Shown: piece after piece, positions 8,686 through 18,265 of the stretch | Position numbering within the stretch: position 1 is the first letter of the stretch | Layout: every line of letters begins with the position of its first letter | From: Billgrantia saliphila | GTDB taxonomy: Bacteria; Pseudomonadota; Gammaproteobacteria; Pseudomonadales; Halomonadaceae | Reading direction: 5' to 3' | Assembly: GCF_002930105.1 (NCBI RefSeq) | Contig: NZ_PJRN01000005.1 | Span: 124,001 to 188,000 of the forward strand | DNA: 64,000 nt | Made by a program: the position numbers and the translations under genes | Notes under the pieces: generated by a model | The model's input: the letters and a program-made list of their open reading frames with translations, nothing else | Database searches by the model: none | What the model was told of the DNA's origin: nothing

Positions 8686-9168
8686 TCAAGGTGCATTCTC
8701 AGGGTTCATGGCACCGGCGAAGCCCAGCTGGCGCCAGGCCTCGTAGACCAGGATGGCGCAGGCGTTGGAGAGATTGAGGCTTCGGCTGCCCGGCAGCATG
8801 GGGATGCGCAGGCGCTGTTCGGGCGGCAGCATATCAAGCATGGCCTGCGGCAGGCCGCGCGTCTCCGGGCCGAACACCAGGGCATCGCCGGGGCGATAGC
8901 TCGGCTCATGGTAGCCCGTTCGCCCCCGCGTCGATATGGCGAATAGCCGCATCGGCTGCACCGCTTCGACGAAGGCCGGCCAATCGCGATGCACGCTGAC
9001 CGCCGCCCACTCGTGGTAGTCGAGCCCGGCGCGACGCAGGCGCTTGTCGTCGAGCATGAAGCCCAGCGGTTCGATCAGGTGCAGGCGAAAACCGCTGTTG
9101 GCGCAGAGCCGGATCAAGTTGCCGGTATTGGGCGGGATTTCGGGTTCGAAGAGCACGACATCGAGCAT
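8686..9168 (-). CDS. trmL: tRNA (cytidine/uridine-34 2'-O)-methyltransferase
   Basis: TrmL is a SPOUT-fold enzyme that methylates the wobble ribose of certain tRNA-Leu species using SAM. The 160-residue length is typical. Signature blocks are [20 protein letters not shown] near the N-terminus, [11 protein letters not shown] (SAM knot entry) and [20 protein letters not shown] at the C-terminus. The stop is 22 nt before the rep start, so co-transcription with rep is likely. Confidence 0.93.
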   Translation of the reverse strand: MLDVVLFEPEIPPNTGNLIRLCANSGFRLHLIEPLGFMLDDKRLRRAGLDYHEWAAVSVHRDWPAFVEAVQPMRLFAISTRGRTGYHEPSYRPGDALVFGPETRGLPQAMLDMLPPEQRLRIPMLPGSRSLNLSNACAILVYEAWRQLGFAGAMNPENAP

Positions 9169-9191
9169 GGCGGCCTGCCGGTGAACGCGTA

Positions 9192-9211
9192 CGGGCCCCT
9201 GCAGGGGCCCG
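9192..9211. terminator. Perfect 20-bp palindrome between yfaZ-like gene and trmL
   Basis: CGGGCCCCTG is followed at once by its reverse complement. It lies 26 nt past the yfaZ-like stop and 23 nt before trmL. It can fold as a GC-rich hairpin on the leftward transcript. No T tract follows, so it may be an attenuator or processing stem rather than a full terminator. Confidence 0.4.
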
Positions 9212-9237
9212 CCGACGCGACAACAAGAGGGGAAGCG

Positions 9238-9804
9238 TCAGAAGTTCAGGCGAACCCCCACCTGCGCACCCCGATCCAGGGTACGGCTGCCGTGGCGATT
9301 GCCGAAGTCGGCCGCCGTCTGGCGCAGGCCGACGTAACCGTCAACATTGGGGGTAAAGGCGTAACGCGCCCGCAGGCCGACTTCGTAGCCGTCGTCGAGG
9401 TCGTTACTGGTGACCGCGCCGGGGGTATAGAAACCATAGCCGCCTACCGAGACATCGGGCATTTGCGGCAGGTAGACGTAGCCGTAGCCGCCCAGGCCCA
9501 GACCGCCGCCGTTGCCGTAATCGGTATCGAACTGGGTCCAGCGTCCACCGATGCCGATATCGCGCTCGCGGTTGCGCTGCACGCCCAGCAGCTGGGCGTG
9601 ATAGATGCTGGCGTCCTCGCGGTATTCGCTCTGGATCACGCCGCCGCCCAGGGCAACCCCTTGGGTGAGTTCGCCGGCCGCTTCGAACTGCACGGCATCG
9701 GCACCGAGATTGAGATCCAGGCTACCGGCGGCGTGGGTGCCGGCAGCGGCAAATAGGAAACTCGCGGCCAGGGCGGCCCTGGCGAACTGTCCGAGCGTAT
9801 TCAT
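9238..9804 (-). CDS. YfaZ-family outer membrane protein
   Basis: The 188-residue product has a clear signal peptide (residues 1-26, ending GTHAA). Alternating hydrophobic strands of a small beta-barrel follow and end in the aromatic motif V-R-L-N-F, as outer membrane proteins do. Glycine-rich turns and a DLDDGYEVGLRARYAF stretch fit the YfaZ group. Function of the group is poorly known. AAGGAG lies 6 nt before the ATG at 9804; a more upstream start would lack a signal peptide. The gene follows pyrE by 40 nt on the same strand. Confidence 0.7.
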   Translation of the reverse strand: MNTLGQFARAALAASFLFAAAGTHAAGSLDLNLGADAVQFEAAGELTQGVALGGGVIQSEYREDASIYHAQLLGVQRNRERDIGIGGRWTQFDTDYGNGGGLGLGGYGYVYLPQMPDVSVGGYGFYTPGAVTSNDLDDGYEVGLRARYAFTPNVDGYVGLRQTAADFGNRHGSRTLDRGAQVGVRLNF

Positions 9805-9844
9805 CGATGACTCCTTGCTTACTGCGCGCGTAACGTACTGAATA

Positions 9845-10528
9845 TCAATCGACGGCGACACCATAGCGCGCACGATAATCGCGAATGGCCGTCGCGTGAC
9901 CCTGAAGCGCTTCATCGGCATATCGTTCAACATAAGCCAGTACCATGTCGAGCGTCACGATGCTGATTACCGGAATGCCGTAGCGCGCCTCGACTTCCTG
10001 GATGGCGCTCTGGCTTTTGGCTTCATCTTCAGCCTGACCGCGCTCCTGTCGATCCAGGGCGATCACCACGCCGGCCGCTTCGGCACCGGCGGCCTCGATC
10101 AGCTCCATCACCTCGCGAACCGCGGTGCCGGCGGTGATCACGTCGTCAATGATCAGGATACGTCCGGCAAGCTCGGCGCCGACGATGTTGCCGCCCTCGC
10201 CGTGGTCCTTCGCCTCCTTGCGGTTGAAGGCGAAGGGCAGGTCGCGGGCATGGTGATCGGCCAGCGCCACTGCGGTGGTAGCGGCCAGCGGAATGCCCTT
10301 GTAGGCCGGACCGAACAGCACGTCGAAGCGCAGGCCGCTGGCCTCGATGGCGTCGGCATAGAAACGCCCCAGCCGCGCCAAGGCGCTGCCGCTGCGAAAC
10401 AGGCCGGCATTGAAGAAATAGGGGCTGACGCGACCCGACTTGAGCGTGAACTCGCCGAACTTCAGTACCCCTTGCGCGATGGCGAACTCGATGAACTCAC
10501 GCTGATAGGCTTGCATGCTGGTCGCCAC
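9845..10528 (-). CDS. pyrE: Orotate phosphoribosyltransferase
   Basis: PyrE joins orotate to PRPP to make OMP in pyrimidine synthesis. The N-terminus [19 protein letters not shown] is near-identical to the enterobacterial enzyme, and [14 protein letters not shown] follows. The PRPP-binding motif is [17 protein letters not shown] (about residues 124-140). The GTG at 10528 has GGGGGA 5-6 nt upstream; the ATG at 10516 matches the usual family start, so the true start is one of these. The gene is divergent from crc, the arrangement seen in Pseudomonas. Confidence 0.95.
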   Translation of the reverse strand: MATSMQAYQREFIEFAIAQGVLKFGEFTLKSGRVSPYFFNAGLFRSGSALARLGRFYADAIEASGLRFDVLFGPAYKGIPLAATTAVALADHHARDLPFAFNRKEAKDHGEGGNIVGAELAGRILIIDDVITAGTAVREVMELIEAAGAEAAGVVIALDRQERGQAEDEAKSQSAIQEVEARYGIPVISIVTLDMVLAYVERYADEALQGHATAIRDYRARYGVAVD

Positions 10529-10604
10529 GGCGATCCCCCGCTATCACTTAGCCCCACGGCATGGAAACCGTCCTATCACGAATTGCCATGCGGGCCATTT
10601 ACCC

Positions 10605-10628
10605 AAACGTCGAAACGTCGGGTATCAT
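10605..10628 (+). promoter_or_regulatory. Tandem 8-bp repeat and -10 element upstream of crc
   Basis: AAACGTCG occurs twice head to tail at 10605-10620, directly before a TATCAT -10-like hexamer at 10623-10628. The repeats occupy the -35 position, so they could be a regulator site in the pyrE-crc gap. Confidence 0.4.
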
Positions 10629-10655
10629 ACACGCGCGACGTCAAAGGGACCATGT

Positions 10656-11423
10656 ATGAAAATTGCGACCATCAATGTCAACGGAATCCGCGAGGCCGTC
10701 GGGCGAGGTTTTCTCGACTGGCTGGCCGCACAGGACGCCGATGTCATCTGCGTTCAGAATCTCAAGGCCAAGAGCTTCGAACTCGACGATAGCATCCTCT
10801 ATCCGGAGGGCTACGAGGGTTACTTCCTGGACGCCGAACAGGACGACTTCTCCGGCGTGGGGCTCTACTGCCGCAAGATCCCCAAGGCCATCATGTACGG
10901 TCTCGGCTTCCCTCAGTGCGATCATGAGGCGCGCTTCCTGCAGGCCGACTACGACCGTTTCAGCATCGCCAGCTTCCTGATGCCCGACGGCAGCGACTAC
11001 GCCGCCAAGCAGGCCTTCATGGCGCAGTATCAGGAGTATCTGAGCAAAATGGCGCGCAAGCGCCGTGAATACATCATCTGTGGCACCTGGCACATCGCCC
11101 ACAAGACTCTCGATCTGGCCAACTGGGCCGATAATCAGGCCACGCCCGGCTTCAAGCCCGAGGAGCGCGCCTGGATGGATCAAGTGTTCGGCCCCACCGG
11201 CTTCATCGATACCTTCCGCGAGATCAACCGCGATGCCGGCGAGTACACCTGGTGGCCCAAGCTGGACCAGGAAGTACCGCGCTCGCGTCAGGAGGGATGG
11301 CGTATCGACTACCAGATCGTCGGCCCCAACCTGCGCCGCCACGTGGTCGATGCCTGGATCGACGATGAGGCCACCTTCAGCGAGTTCGCCCCGCTGTTCG
11401 TGGAGTACGACCTGGCGCTGTAA
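10656..11423 (+). CDS. crc: Catabolite repression control protein, catalytically degenerate ExoIII homologue
   Basis: The 255-residue protein has the exonuclease III fold but lacks the nuclease residues. The catalytic Glu is Asn35 (CVQNLK), the GDxN motif is changed to Thr144/His146 (CGTWHIAH), and the final Asp-His pair is Glu243-Phe244. In contrast it keeps stretches typical of Pseudomonas Crc: AQDADVICVQ, GLGF, the block YLSKMARKRREYIICG and WWP. Crc acts with Hfq to block translation of catabolic mRNAs. The location next to pyrE supports orthology. AAGGGA lies about 8 nt before the ATG. A large hairpin terminator follows. Confidence 0.9.
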   Translation: MKIATINVNGIREAVGRGFLDWLAAQDADVICVQNLKAKSFELDDSILYPEGYEGYFLDAEQDDFSGVGLYCRKIPKAIMYGLGFPQCDHEARFLQADYDRFSIASFLMPDGSDYAAKQAFMAQYQEYLSKMARKRREYIICGTWHIAHKTLDLANWADNQATPGFKPEERAWMDQVFGPTGFIDTFREINRDAGEYTWWPKLDQEVPRSRQEGWRIDYQIVGPNLRRHVVDAWIDDEATFSEFAPLFVEYDLAL

Positions 11424-11460
11424 GTCACGCCCTTTCGTCGCGGCCCGGTTTCGACCGGAC

Positions 11461-11500
11461 CGCATCGCGCCGGCCTCAGGCCGGCGCGATGCGTTTGGGC
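11461..11500. terminator. Bidirectional terminator between crc and rph
   Basis: CGCATCGCGCCGGCC (11461-11475) pairs perfectly with 11479-11493 around a TCA loop, and TTTGGGC follows. It sits between convergent crc and rph. Confidence 0.8.
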
Positions 11501-11571
11501 GTTCAGCCAATGGTGCTTACGGAACGTCGGCGGTGGCCAGGCCCGCTCTCCAGACCAACCTCTTCCGTGCT

Positions 11572-12309
11572 CTAGTCAGGCATGCCCAGCGCCTCGCGCT
11601 GGTGTGCGAACAGTTCGGCGCCTGCCTTCTCCGCCAGATCGACCATGGCGTTGAGCTGGTCGCGCGAGAAGACCCCCGCCTCGGCGGTGCCCTGCACTTC
11701 GATCAGCCCACCCGGCTCGGCCATGACCACGTTCATATCGGTGTCGGCGGCGCTATCCTCGGGGTAGTCGAGATCCACTACCGGCACCCCCTTGAAGACC
11801 CCCACCGAGACCGAGCTGATCAGCTGCACGAACGGGTCGCCCTTGATCATCTTCTTGCGCTGCAAGTAGCGAATGGCATCGACCAGCGCCACGCAACCGC
11901 CGGTGATCGAGGCGGTGCGAGTACCTCCGTCGGCCTGGATCACATCGCAGTCGATGGTAATGGTGAACTCACCCAGCTTCTTGAGGTTCACCGCGGCACG
12001 CAGCGAGCGCCCGATCAGCCGCTGGATCTCCAGGGTGCGGCCGCCTTGCTTGCCGCGCGTCGCCTCGCGACCGCCTCGCGTATGGGTGGCGCGCGGCAGC
12101 ATGCCGTACTCGGCGGTGACCCAGCCCTGGCCCTTGCCGCGCAGCCAGCGCGGCACACCGGCCTCGACGCTGGCGTTGCACAGCACCTTGGTATCGCCGA
12201 ATTCCACCAGCACCGAGCCTTCGGCGTGACGCGTATAGTCACGGGTCAGACGGATCTCGCGCGGCTGGTCGGGGTGTCGCCCGCTGGGGCGAGTGAGGTC
12301 GAAAGCCAT
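11572..12309 (-). CDS. rph: Ribonuclease PH
   Basis: RNase PH is a phosphorolytic 3' exoribonuclease that trims tRNA 3' ends. The 245-residue product has the complete core: [48 protein letters not shown] and [18 protein letters not shown]. These carry the phosphate-binding and metal-binding residues. Length matches intact, active RNase PH. It is divergent from yicC, as in E. coli and Pseudomonas. Confidence 0.96.
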   Translation of the reverse strand: MAFDLTRPSGRHPDQPREIRLTRDYTRHAEGSVLVEFGDTKVLCNASVEAGVPRWLRGKGQGWVTAEYGMLPRATHTRGGREATRGKQGGRTLEIQRLIGRSLRAAVNLKKLGEFTITIDCDVIQADGGTRTASITGGCVALVDAIRYLQRKKMIKGDPFVQLISSVSVGVFKGVPVVDLDYPEDSAADTDMNVVMAEPGGLIEVQGTAEAGVFSRDQLNAMVDLAEKAGAELFAHQREALGMPD

Positions 12310-12486
12310 GTTACCTCTCGAATCGGCAGTGAGATCGAAAGCGCCCGGCCTGCTTGAGGCGGGCGCCGAATGGCGCCCATTCTACACGCTAGGCCGCACG
12401 GTCGGGGTAGGGAATCGGTTACACTCCCGTGCACAGGCCGCCAAGCTGGCCGTGCGGTACCGCCGTTCGAACGAGGAGGAGTCACC

Positions 12487-13368
12487 ATGGTCGACCACAG
12501 CACTCGGGTTCACAGCATGACCGCTTTCGCCCGCGGAAGCCGAGAGGGCGACTGGGGCAGCCTGCAGCTGGAACTGCGCTCGGTGAACCAGCGCTATCTG
12601 GAGCCCTTCTTCCGACTGCCCGAGGCGCTGCGCGACCTCGAACCCAGCTTTCGCGAGACGCTGCGCGAGCGGCTCGCTCGCGGCAAGGTCGAATGCCACC
12701 TGCGCTTCGAGCCCACCGACGCCAGCGAGAGCCTGGCGGTCAATCATGCGCGCCTGGTCGCGCTGGCCGCGGCGCTGGGTGAAATCCGCGAGGCGCTGCC
12801 CCAGGTCGCCATGCCCGATGCCCTGGCCCTGCTCGACCATCCAGGCATCGTCGAAGCCCAGGGCGTCGATCTGGAGACGGTGAAGACCGAAGCCACATCG
12901 CTGTTCCAGGCCACTCTCGACGAGCTGATCGACGCCCGCACCCGCGAGGGAGCAAAGCTGGCAACTCTGATCCGCGAGCGGCTGACCGGCGTGCGCGAGC
13001 AGGTCGCCGAGGTGCGCCGACTGATGCCGGAGATTCTCGAGCGTCAACGCGCCCTGCTGGTGGAGCGACTGGAAGCGGTTCGGGCCGAGCTCGATCCTCA
13101 GCGGCTCGAGGCCGAGATGGTCCTGCTGGCGCAGAAGGCAGACGTCGACGAGGAGCTCGACCGACTCGAGACCCACGTTGCCGAAGTGGAGCGCCAGCTC
13201 GGCCAGAAGGGCCCCAAGGGACGCCGCCTCGACTTCCTGATGCAGGAGCTCAACCGCGAAGCCAACACGCTCTCCTCCAAGTCGGCGGTGGCCAGCACCA
13301 CCCGCTGCGCGGTGGAGCTCAAGGTGCTAATCGAGCAGATGCGCGAACAGATCCAGAATATCGAGTAA
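12487..13368 (+). CDS. yicC: YicC/YloC family endoribonuclease
   Basis: The 293-residue product begins VHSMTAFARG and has ELRSVNQRYLEPFFRLPE in the N-terminal domain. Its C-terminal part has the conserved ADVDEELDRLETHV and GRRLDFLMQELNREANTLSSK. YicC-type proteins have been reported as RNA-cleaving enzymes that influence small RNAs; the exact target is not known here. The ATG at 12487 follows GAGGAGGAG. The gene is divergent from rph and lies upstream of gmk, a conserved order. Confidence 0.92.
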   Translation: MVDHSTRVHSMTAFARGSREGDWGSLQLELRSVNQRYLEPFFRLPEALRDLEPSFRETLRERLARGKVECHLRFEPTDASESLAVNHARLVALAAALGEIREALPQVAMPDALALLDHPGIVEAQGVDLETVKTEATSLFQATLDELIDARTREGAKLATLIRERLTGVREQVAEVRRLMPEILERQRALLVERLEAVRAELDPQRLEAEMVLLAQKADVDEELDRLETHVAEVERQLGQKGPKGRRLDFLMQELNREANTLSSKSAVASTTRCAVELKVLIEQMREQIQNIE

Positions 13369-13380
13369 CGTTTCGGCGTG

Positions 13381-13386
13381 TATAAT
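13381..13386 (+). promoter_or_regulatory. Perfect -10 box upstream of gmk
   Basis: TATAAT at 13381-13386 is preceded by TG, but I see no convincing -35 at 16-18 bp. It lies 13 nt after the yicC stop and 75 nt before gmk. Confidence 0.45.
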
Positions 13387-13460
13387 ATGGGCCCGTTATC
13401 CATTCGCGCCAGGCAGGTTGCCGAGCCCCCATCGCAGCCGCTCATTACGGATGCAATGCC

Positions 13461-14075
13461 ATGTCCCAAGGTACGCTTTTCATCATTTCCGCGCCTTCCG
13501 GCGCCGGCAAGACCACCCTGGTGCGCGAGCTTATCGAGAGTCTCGATGGCATTCAGGTCTCGGTGTCGCATACCACCCGGGCGCGGCGCCGCGGCGAGGT
13601 GGACGGCGTCAACTATCACTTCGTGGAAACCGCCGAGTTCGAGGCGATGATTGCGCGCGGCGAGTTCTTCGAGCATGCCCGGGTGTTCGACAATTACTAC
13701 GGCACCTCGCGGCCGGCCGTGGAGGCGATGCTGAACGCTGGTCAGGACGTGATCCTCGAGATCGACTGGCAGGGAGCACGCCAGGTACGCAGCCAGATGG
13801 CCGATGCGGTGTCGATCTTTATCCTGCCGCCCTCGCGCGACGAGCTCGAACGCCGCCTGGCCAGCCGCGGTACCGACGAGCACGCCACCGTCGCCCGGCG
13901 CATGCGCGACGCGGTCAGCGAGATGTCGCACTATGACGAATACGAGTACCTAGTGATCAACGACGACTTCACCACCGCTCTGCGCGAGCTTCAGTCGCTG
14001 GTGATCAGCCATCGCCTGAGCCTGGCTCGGGTACGCGAGGCACACGGCCCGCTGCTGGCGGGGCTGTTGTCCTGA
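13461..14075 (+). CDS. gmk: Guanylate kinase
   Basis: Gmk converts GMP to GDP with ATP. The P-loop SAPSGAGKTT is at residues 10-19. The GMP-binding blocks SHTTRARRRGEVDGVNYHFV and FEHARVFDNYYGTS follow, then DVILEIDWQGARQVR. The 204-residue length is standard. It precedes rpoZ and spoT in the order common to gammaproteobacteria, but a separate promoter is seen before rpoZ. Confidence 0.96.
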   Translation: MSQGTLFIISAPSGAGKTTLVRELIESLDGIQVSVSHTTRARRRGEVDGVNYHFVETAEFEAMIARGEFFEHARVFDNYYGTSRPAVEAMLNAGQDVILEIDWQGARQVRSQMADAVSIFILPPSRDELERRLASRGTDEHATVARRMRDAVSEMSHYDEYEYLVINDDFTTALRELQSLVISHRLSLARVREAHGPLLAGLLS

Positions 14076-14090
14076 CCCAGCCGCAGGCGC

Positions 14091-14120
14091 TTGTCACAGC
14101 CGTCGGGCGTCGAGTAATCT
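14091..14120 (+). promoter_or_regulatory. Sigma70-like promoter for rpoZ-spoT
   Basis: TTGTCA (14091-14096) and TAATCT (14115-14120) are separated by 18 bp, in the gap between gmk and rpoZ. The predicted start lies about 65 nt before the rpoZ ATG. Confidence 0.55.
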
Positions 14121-14191
14121 AGTCTGTCCTGTTCCATTTCGGATCTCGGCGCTTTGCCGAGCATCCCTCACAGTTTTCGGGAAAATCCCCT

Positions 14192-14452
14192 ATGGCGCGT
14201 GTCACCGTCGAAGATTGTCTGGATAACGTCGAGAACCGTTTCAAGCTGGTAATGATATCCACCCAGCGCGCTCGTCAACTGGCCCGTGGATCCCGCGATG
14301 CCCAGCTGCCGTGGGAAAACGACAAGCCCACCGTCATGGCCCTGCGCGAGATTGCCGCCGGCCTGGTGGATCACAGCGTATTGGACGAGCCGATCGAGGC
14401 GCCGGTCCGGATTCGTCGCGAGGGCGAACCGGGCATTTCCCTCGAGGAGTAA
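14192..14452 (+). CDS. rpoZ: RNA polymerase omega subunit
   Basis: Omega helps fold and hold the beta-prime subunit of RNA polymerase. The 86-residue product starts [20 protein letters not shown] and continues ARQLARG and [10 protein letters not shown], the conserved core that contacts beta-prime. The acidic C-terminus is typical. SpoT follows after 23 nt, so the two are co-transcribed. Confidence 0.95.
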   Translation: MARVTVEDCLDNVENRFKLVMISTQRARQLARGSRDAQLPWENDKPTVMALREIAAGLVDHSVLDEPIEAPVRIRREGEPGISLEE

Positions 14453-14475
14453 GGCAAGTCATCCAAGGCGCGCTA

Positions 14476-16611
14476 ATGTTCACCATCGACGACCTGGCCG
14501 ACCGACTCGGCGGCTACCTTCCAGCCGACGAGATTCAGCAGGTCAAGCGCGCCTTCTATTACGCCGAGCAGGCCCACGACGGCCAGCGGCGGCGCTCCGG
14601 CGAACCCTACGTCACCCATCCGCTGGCGGTGGCAAACATCCTCGCCAACATGCACATGGACCATCAGAGCCTGATGTCGGCCATGCTGCATGACGTGATC
14701 GAGGATACCGGCGTGTCAAAGGAGGCGCTGGCCGAGCAGTTCGGCAAGCCGGTGGCGGAACTGGTCGACGGCGTCTCGAAGCTGACCCAGATCACTTTCG
14801 AGGACAAGGCCGTCGCCCAGGCCGAGAACTTCCAGAAGATGGTCCTGGCGATGTCGCGCGATATCCGCGTGATCATCGTCAAGCTCGCCGACCGCCTGCA
14901 CAACATGCGCACCCTGGGCGCCCTGCGTCCCGAGAAGAAGCGTCGCATCGCCCGCGAGACGCTCGAAATCTATGCTCGCATCGCCAGCCGGCTGGGTATC
15001 AATACCATCCGCGTAGAGCTCGAGGACCTCTCCTTCCAGGCGCTTCACCCGATGCGTGCCGAGCGCATCAAGCGCGCCGTCTCGAGCGCCCGGGGTCACC
15101 GCCGCTCGGCGATCCGCCAGGTCCAGACGACTCTGCAGAAGAGCCTCGACGACGAGGGCCTGCCCGGCACCGTGGTGGGCCGCCAGAAGCACCTGCTGTC
15201 GATCTACAAGAAGATGCGCGACCAGCGCAAGCCGTTCGCCGAGATCATGGACGTGTTCGGCTTTCGCATCATCACCGAAGACGTCGACAGCTGCTATCGC
15301 ATCCTCGGCGCGGTGCACAATCTCTACAAGCCGGTGCCGGGACGCTTCAAGGATTACATCGCGATACCCAAGGCCAACGGCTACCAGAGCCTGCACACCA
15401 CCCTGTTCGGCAGCGGCGGCATGCCCATCGAGGTGCAGATCCGCACCCGCGAAATGGAAGCCATGGCGAACAACGGCATCGCCGCCCACTGGCTCTACAA
15501 GGCGGGTCAGACCGATCATCCCATTGCCGAGGGCAGCCACGCCCGCGCCCGGGAGTGGGTCAAGGGGCTGCTGGAGATGCAGCGTCACGCCGGCGACTCG
15601 CTGGAGTTCATCGAGCACGTCAAGAACGACCTGTTCCCCGACGATATCTACGTGTTCACGCCGCGCGGCGACATCATGGAGCTGCCCCAGGGCGCCACGG
15701 TGATCGACTTCGCCTACGCCGTGCACACCGACATCGGCAACAACTGCATCGCCTGTCGCATCGATCGCCACCTGGCGCCGCTCTCCACCCGGCTGGAGAG
15801 TGGCCAGACGCTGGAGATCATCACCGCGCCGGGAGCGCGGCCCAACCTGGCCTGGCTCAACTTCGTGGTTACCGCCAAGGCACGTTCGGCGATCCGCCAT
15901 GCGCTCAAGCATCAGCAGCACACCGAGGCGGTCCAGCTCGGCCGACGTCTGCTCAACAAGGCGCTGGGCGACTTCGAGACCAGCCTGGAGGAGCTGCCGG
16001 AGAACGTCCTGCCGGAGCTGCTGGAGGAGCTCTCGATCAAGAGCGAGGAGAGCCTGCTCGAGTCGATCGGGCTCGGCACTCGAGTGACCCATGTGGTGGC
16101 CCGTCGCCTGATCGACCTGCTGCACGGCGACATGGCCGAGGCCGGTCAACGCACGCTTCAGCCCCAGGGCCCCATCCTGATCAGCGGCGCCGAGGGTATG
16201 GTGATCAAGTTCGCTCGCTGCTGCCATCCGCTGCCGGGCGACCCGGTGGTCGGCCACCTGTCGGTGGGCAAGGGCATCGTGGTGCATCGCGCGGAATGCC
16301 GTAATCTCGACGAGCTCAGGAGCGACCCGGACAAGCTGTTCGCCCTGGAATGGTCCGACGAGATCACCGAGGACTTTCCGGTGGCCCTGCGCATCGAGAT
16401 CGAGAGCCGCCGCGGCCTGGTGGCCGAACTCGCCAGCCTGGTCACCGATGCCGATGCCAATATCGAGCGCATCGGCATCGAGGAGCGCGACGCGCGGCTC
16501 TCCATCGTGCACCTCACCCTGGCGGTACGCGATCGCGTGCACCTGGCCCGTATCATCAAGCGCATCCGCAACCTGTCGCACGTCGGCAGGATCACGCGCG
16601 TCGGCAACTGA
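14476..16611 (+). CDS. spoT: Bifunctional (p)ppGpp synthetase/hydrolase SpoT
   Basis: The 711-residue length matches SpoT. The N-terminal hydrolase domain has [10 protein letters not shown] and the metal-binding HD of [10 protein letters not shown], so hydrolysis of (p)ppGpp is intact by sequence. The synthetase domain has [20 protein letters not shown]; the RFKD form is that of bifunctional SpoT rather than monofunctional RelA. TGS ([20 protein letters not shown]) and a C-terminal ACT domain follow. ATG at 14476 lies 23 nt behind rpoZ. A strong hairpin terminator follows the stop. Confidence 0.95.
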   Translation: MFTIDDLADRLGGYLPADEIQQVKRAFYYAEQAHDGQRRRSGEPYVTHPLAVANILANMHMDHQSLMSAMLHDVIEDTGVSKEALAEQFGKPVAELVDGVSKLTQITFEDKAVAQAENFQKMVLAMSRDIRVIIVKLADRLHNMRTLGALRPEKKRRIARETLEIYARIASRLGINTIRVELEDLSFQALHPMRAERIKRAVSSARGHRRSAIRQVQTTLQKSLDDEGLPGTVVGRQKHLLSIYKKMRDQRKPFAEIMDVFGFRIITEDVDSCYRILGAVHNLYKPVPGRFKDYIAIPKANGYQSLHTTLFGSGGMPIEVQIRTREMEAMANNGIAAHWLYKAGQTDHPIAEGSHARAREWVKGLLEMQRHAGDSLEFIEHVKNDLFPDDIYVFTPRGDIMELPQGATVIDFAYAVHTDIGNNCIACRIDRHLAPLSTRLESGQTLEIITAPGARPNLAWLNFVVTAKARSAIRHALKHQQHTEAVQLGRRLLNKALGDFETSLEELPENVLPELLEELSIKSEESLLESIGLGTRVTHVVARRLIDLLHGDMAEAGQRTLQPQGPILISGAEGMVIKFARCCHPLPGDPVVGHLSVGKGIVVHRAECRNLDELRSDPDKLFALEWSDEITEDFPVALRIEIESRRGLVAELASLVTDADANIERIGIEERDARLSIVHLTLAVRDRVHLARIIKRIRNLSHVGRITRVGN

Positions 16612-16620
16612 TCCGCTTTC

Positions 16621-16660
16621 GGCCCGTTCGCCGCCCCTGGCGGCGAACGGGCCTTTCGTT
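16621..16660 (+). terminator. Rho-independent terminator after spoT
   Basis: GGCCCGTTCGCCGCC (16621-16635) pairs perfectly with 16639-16653 around CCT, and TTTCGTT follows directly. Confidence 0.85.
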
Positions 16661-16694
16661 AGTGCATCGCCATGAAAATCACAAGGAGACCAGC

Positions 16695-17084
16695 ATGAGC
16701 AACAAGGCCGTGATCAATACCGAAAAGGCGCCCGCCGCCATCGGCCCCTACTCCCAGGCCATCAAGGCCGGCAATACCGTCTATCTCTCCGGTCAGATCC
16801 CGCTCGACCCGGCCACCATGGCGCTCGTCTCCGACGACTTCGAAGCCCAGGCACGCCAGGTCTTCGCCAACCTCAAGGCGGTGTGCGAGGAAGCGGCCGG
16901 CTCGCTGGGCGAGATCGTAAAGATCAACCTCTACCTGGTCGAACTCGATAACTTCGCCATCGTCAATCGGGTCATGGAGGAGTTCTTCGAGGCACCCTAC
17001 CCCGCCCGTGCCGCAGTAGGCGTGAAGGCACTGCCCAAGGGCGCGCAGGTGGAAGCGGAAGCCGTCATGGTCATCGGCGATTGA
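16695..17084 (+). CDS. ridA: RidA family enamine/imine deaminase
   Basis: RidA hydrolyses reactive 2-aminoacrylate and related enamines formed by PLP enzymes. The 129-residue product has [29 protein letters not shown] and the active-site stretch [22 protein letters not shown]. The last block holds the conserved catalytic Arg. AAGGAG lies before the ATG at 16695. The stop overlaps the TTG start of thpR. Confidence 0.93.
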   Translation: MSNKAVINTEKAPAAIGPYSQAIKAGNTVYLSGQIPLDPATMALVSDDFEAQARQVFANLKAVCEEAAGSLGEIVKINLYLVELDNFAIVNRVMEEFFEAPYPARAAVGVKALPKGAQVEAEAVMVIGD

Positions 17085-17590
17085 GACTTTTCATTGCGCT
17101 CACTCCGCCGTCCGAGCTGCGCAGCCGGCTCGGTGAGTTGGCGGACGCCGCCCACGCCCGCTGCGGCGGGCGACGCATGCCCGACGGCAACCTGCACCTG
17201 ACGCTCGCCTTCCTCGGCGAGGTGGGCGACGCGCAGGCAAGCGAGTTGATCGACTGGGTGAGCGGGCAGACCGTCGAGCCCGGCGAGTGGCGCCTCGACC
17301 GCTGGGGCTGCTTCCGGCGGCCGGGCATCGTCTGGGTCGGCGGGGCGCCCGATCCGATCCTGTCACGCCTTCAGCAAGGAGTGTGGGGCACGCTCGAGGC
17401 GCTCGGCCTCGGCGCTCGTCCCGCCCGGTTCGTTCCCCACGTCACTCTGCTGCGACGCGCCGTCACATTCGAACGACAAGGGCTACCCGACGTAGCGCTG
17501 GCATGGTCTTATAATAAGATAGCGCTGATTCAATCGATCACCGATGATCGTGGCGCACGCTACCAGGCCCTGGCGGAATCGCAGAGCTGA
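17081..17590 (+). CDS. thpR: RNA 2',3'-cyclic phosphodiesterase (2H family)
   Basis: ThpR opens 2',3'-cyclic phosphates of RNA and is related to 2'-5' RNA ligase. The two H-x-T catalytic motifs are present: HLTLAFL near residue 39 and HVTLLR near residue 120. The start MRLFIAL is a TTG that overlaps the ridA TGA, giving translational coupling. The 169-residue length is typical. Physiological substrate in this organism is unknown. Confidence 0.88.
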   Translation: MRLFIALTPPSELRSRLGELADAAHARCGGRRMPDGNLHLTLAFLGEVGDAQASELIDWVSGQTVEPGEWRLDRWGCFRRPGIVWVGGAPDPILSRLQQGVWGTLEALGLGARPARFVPHVTLLRRAVTFERQGLPDVALAWSYNKIALIQSITDDRGARYQALAESQS

Positions 17591-17655
17591 GCTCAAGGAC
17601 GAAACGCGCCAACGGTGAGTCGCCCCGCACCGGCGCGCACGCGAAAGGAGGAGCC

Positions 17656-18159
17656 ATGATCCACCGGAAATTCGCCGCCGCTCTGGCGGCCTGTCTGCTC
17701 ATGACGGGCAGCTCCGCCGCCCTGGCAGATCTCTACATCGCAGGCGGCGTCACTAGCGAATCGAAAGCCGCCGCTCGAATCGAGTTCGATACCATGATCG
17801 GTCTCGATCGCCTGCATCCGCAGCTGGACCTGCGTCTGGCGACCGGCCTGCTGCTGCTCGACGGAGAGGAGAGCGACGAAAACGCCGCCTGGTTGATCAC
17901 GCCGATGCTGCGCTATACCTTCGCCGGAGAGCGAAGCGTCTTCGTCGAGGGCGGTATCGGCGCCGCGGTGTTTCTCGATGCGCGGATCGGCTCGCGCGAT
18001 CTCTCTACGGCGTTCCAGTTCCAGGATCGCATCGCCTTGGGTGGTTCGGTGGGCCCCGGCGAGCTCTCGCTGAGCTTCACGCACTATTCCAATGCGGGTA
18101 TCAAGGACCCCAACGAGGGCATCGAGGTGCTTGCCCTAGGCTACCGCCTGCCGCTGTGA
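17656..18159 (+). CDS. pagL: Lipid A 3-O-deacylase, PagL family
   Basis: PagL is an outer membrane barrel that removes the 3-position acyl chain from lipid A. The 167-residue product has a signal peptide (residues 1-25, ending ALA). The active-site region F-T-H-Y-S-N-A-G-I holds His143 and Ser145, and Glu157 lies 12 residues after the serine, the spacing found in Pseudomonas PagL. The N-A-G motif and the aromatic end also match. AAAGGAGGAG precedes the ATG. The gene is alone between thpR and a convergent SDR gene. Confidence 0.8.
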   Translation: MIHRKFAAALAACLLMTGSSAALADLYIAGGVTSESKAAARIEFDTMIGLDRLHPQLDLRLATGLLLLDGEESDENAAWLITPMLRYTFAGERSVFVEGGIGAAVFLDARIGSRDLSTAFQFQDRIALGGSVGPGELSLSFTHYSNAGIKDPNEGIEVLALGYRLPL

Positions 18160-18209
18160 ATGCAAGCCGGCGGAAGCGCGATACGGGAGAATGACGGGAA
18201 CCCGAGCCA

Positions 18210-18252
18210 GACAGGCAATGCGAGTGTAGTGTAGCGTCGCGCATTGCCTGTC
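18210..18252. terminator. Bidirectional terminator between pagL and the SDR gene
   Basis: GACAGGCAATGCG (18210-18222) pairs with 18240-18252 across a 17-nt loop. It lies between convergent genes. Confidence 0.55.
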
Positions 18253-18265
18253 GCGTCAGCCCGGA

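Noticed and set aside
14716..16581. Open frame of about 620 codons antisense to spoT
   Set aside because: It is the complement of a well-supported gene with GC-rich codons; it has no recognisable domain and no ribosome-binding site.
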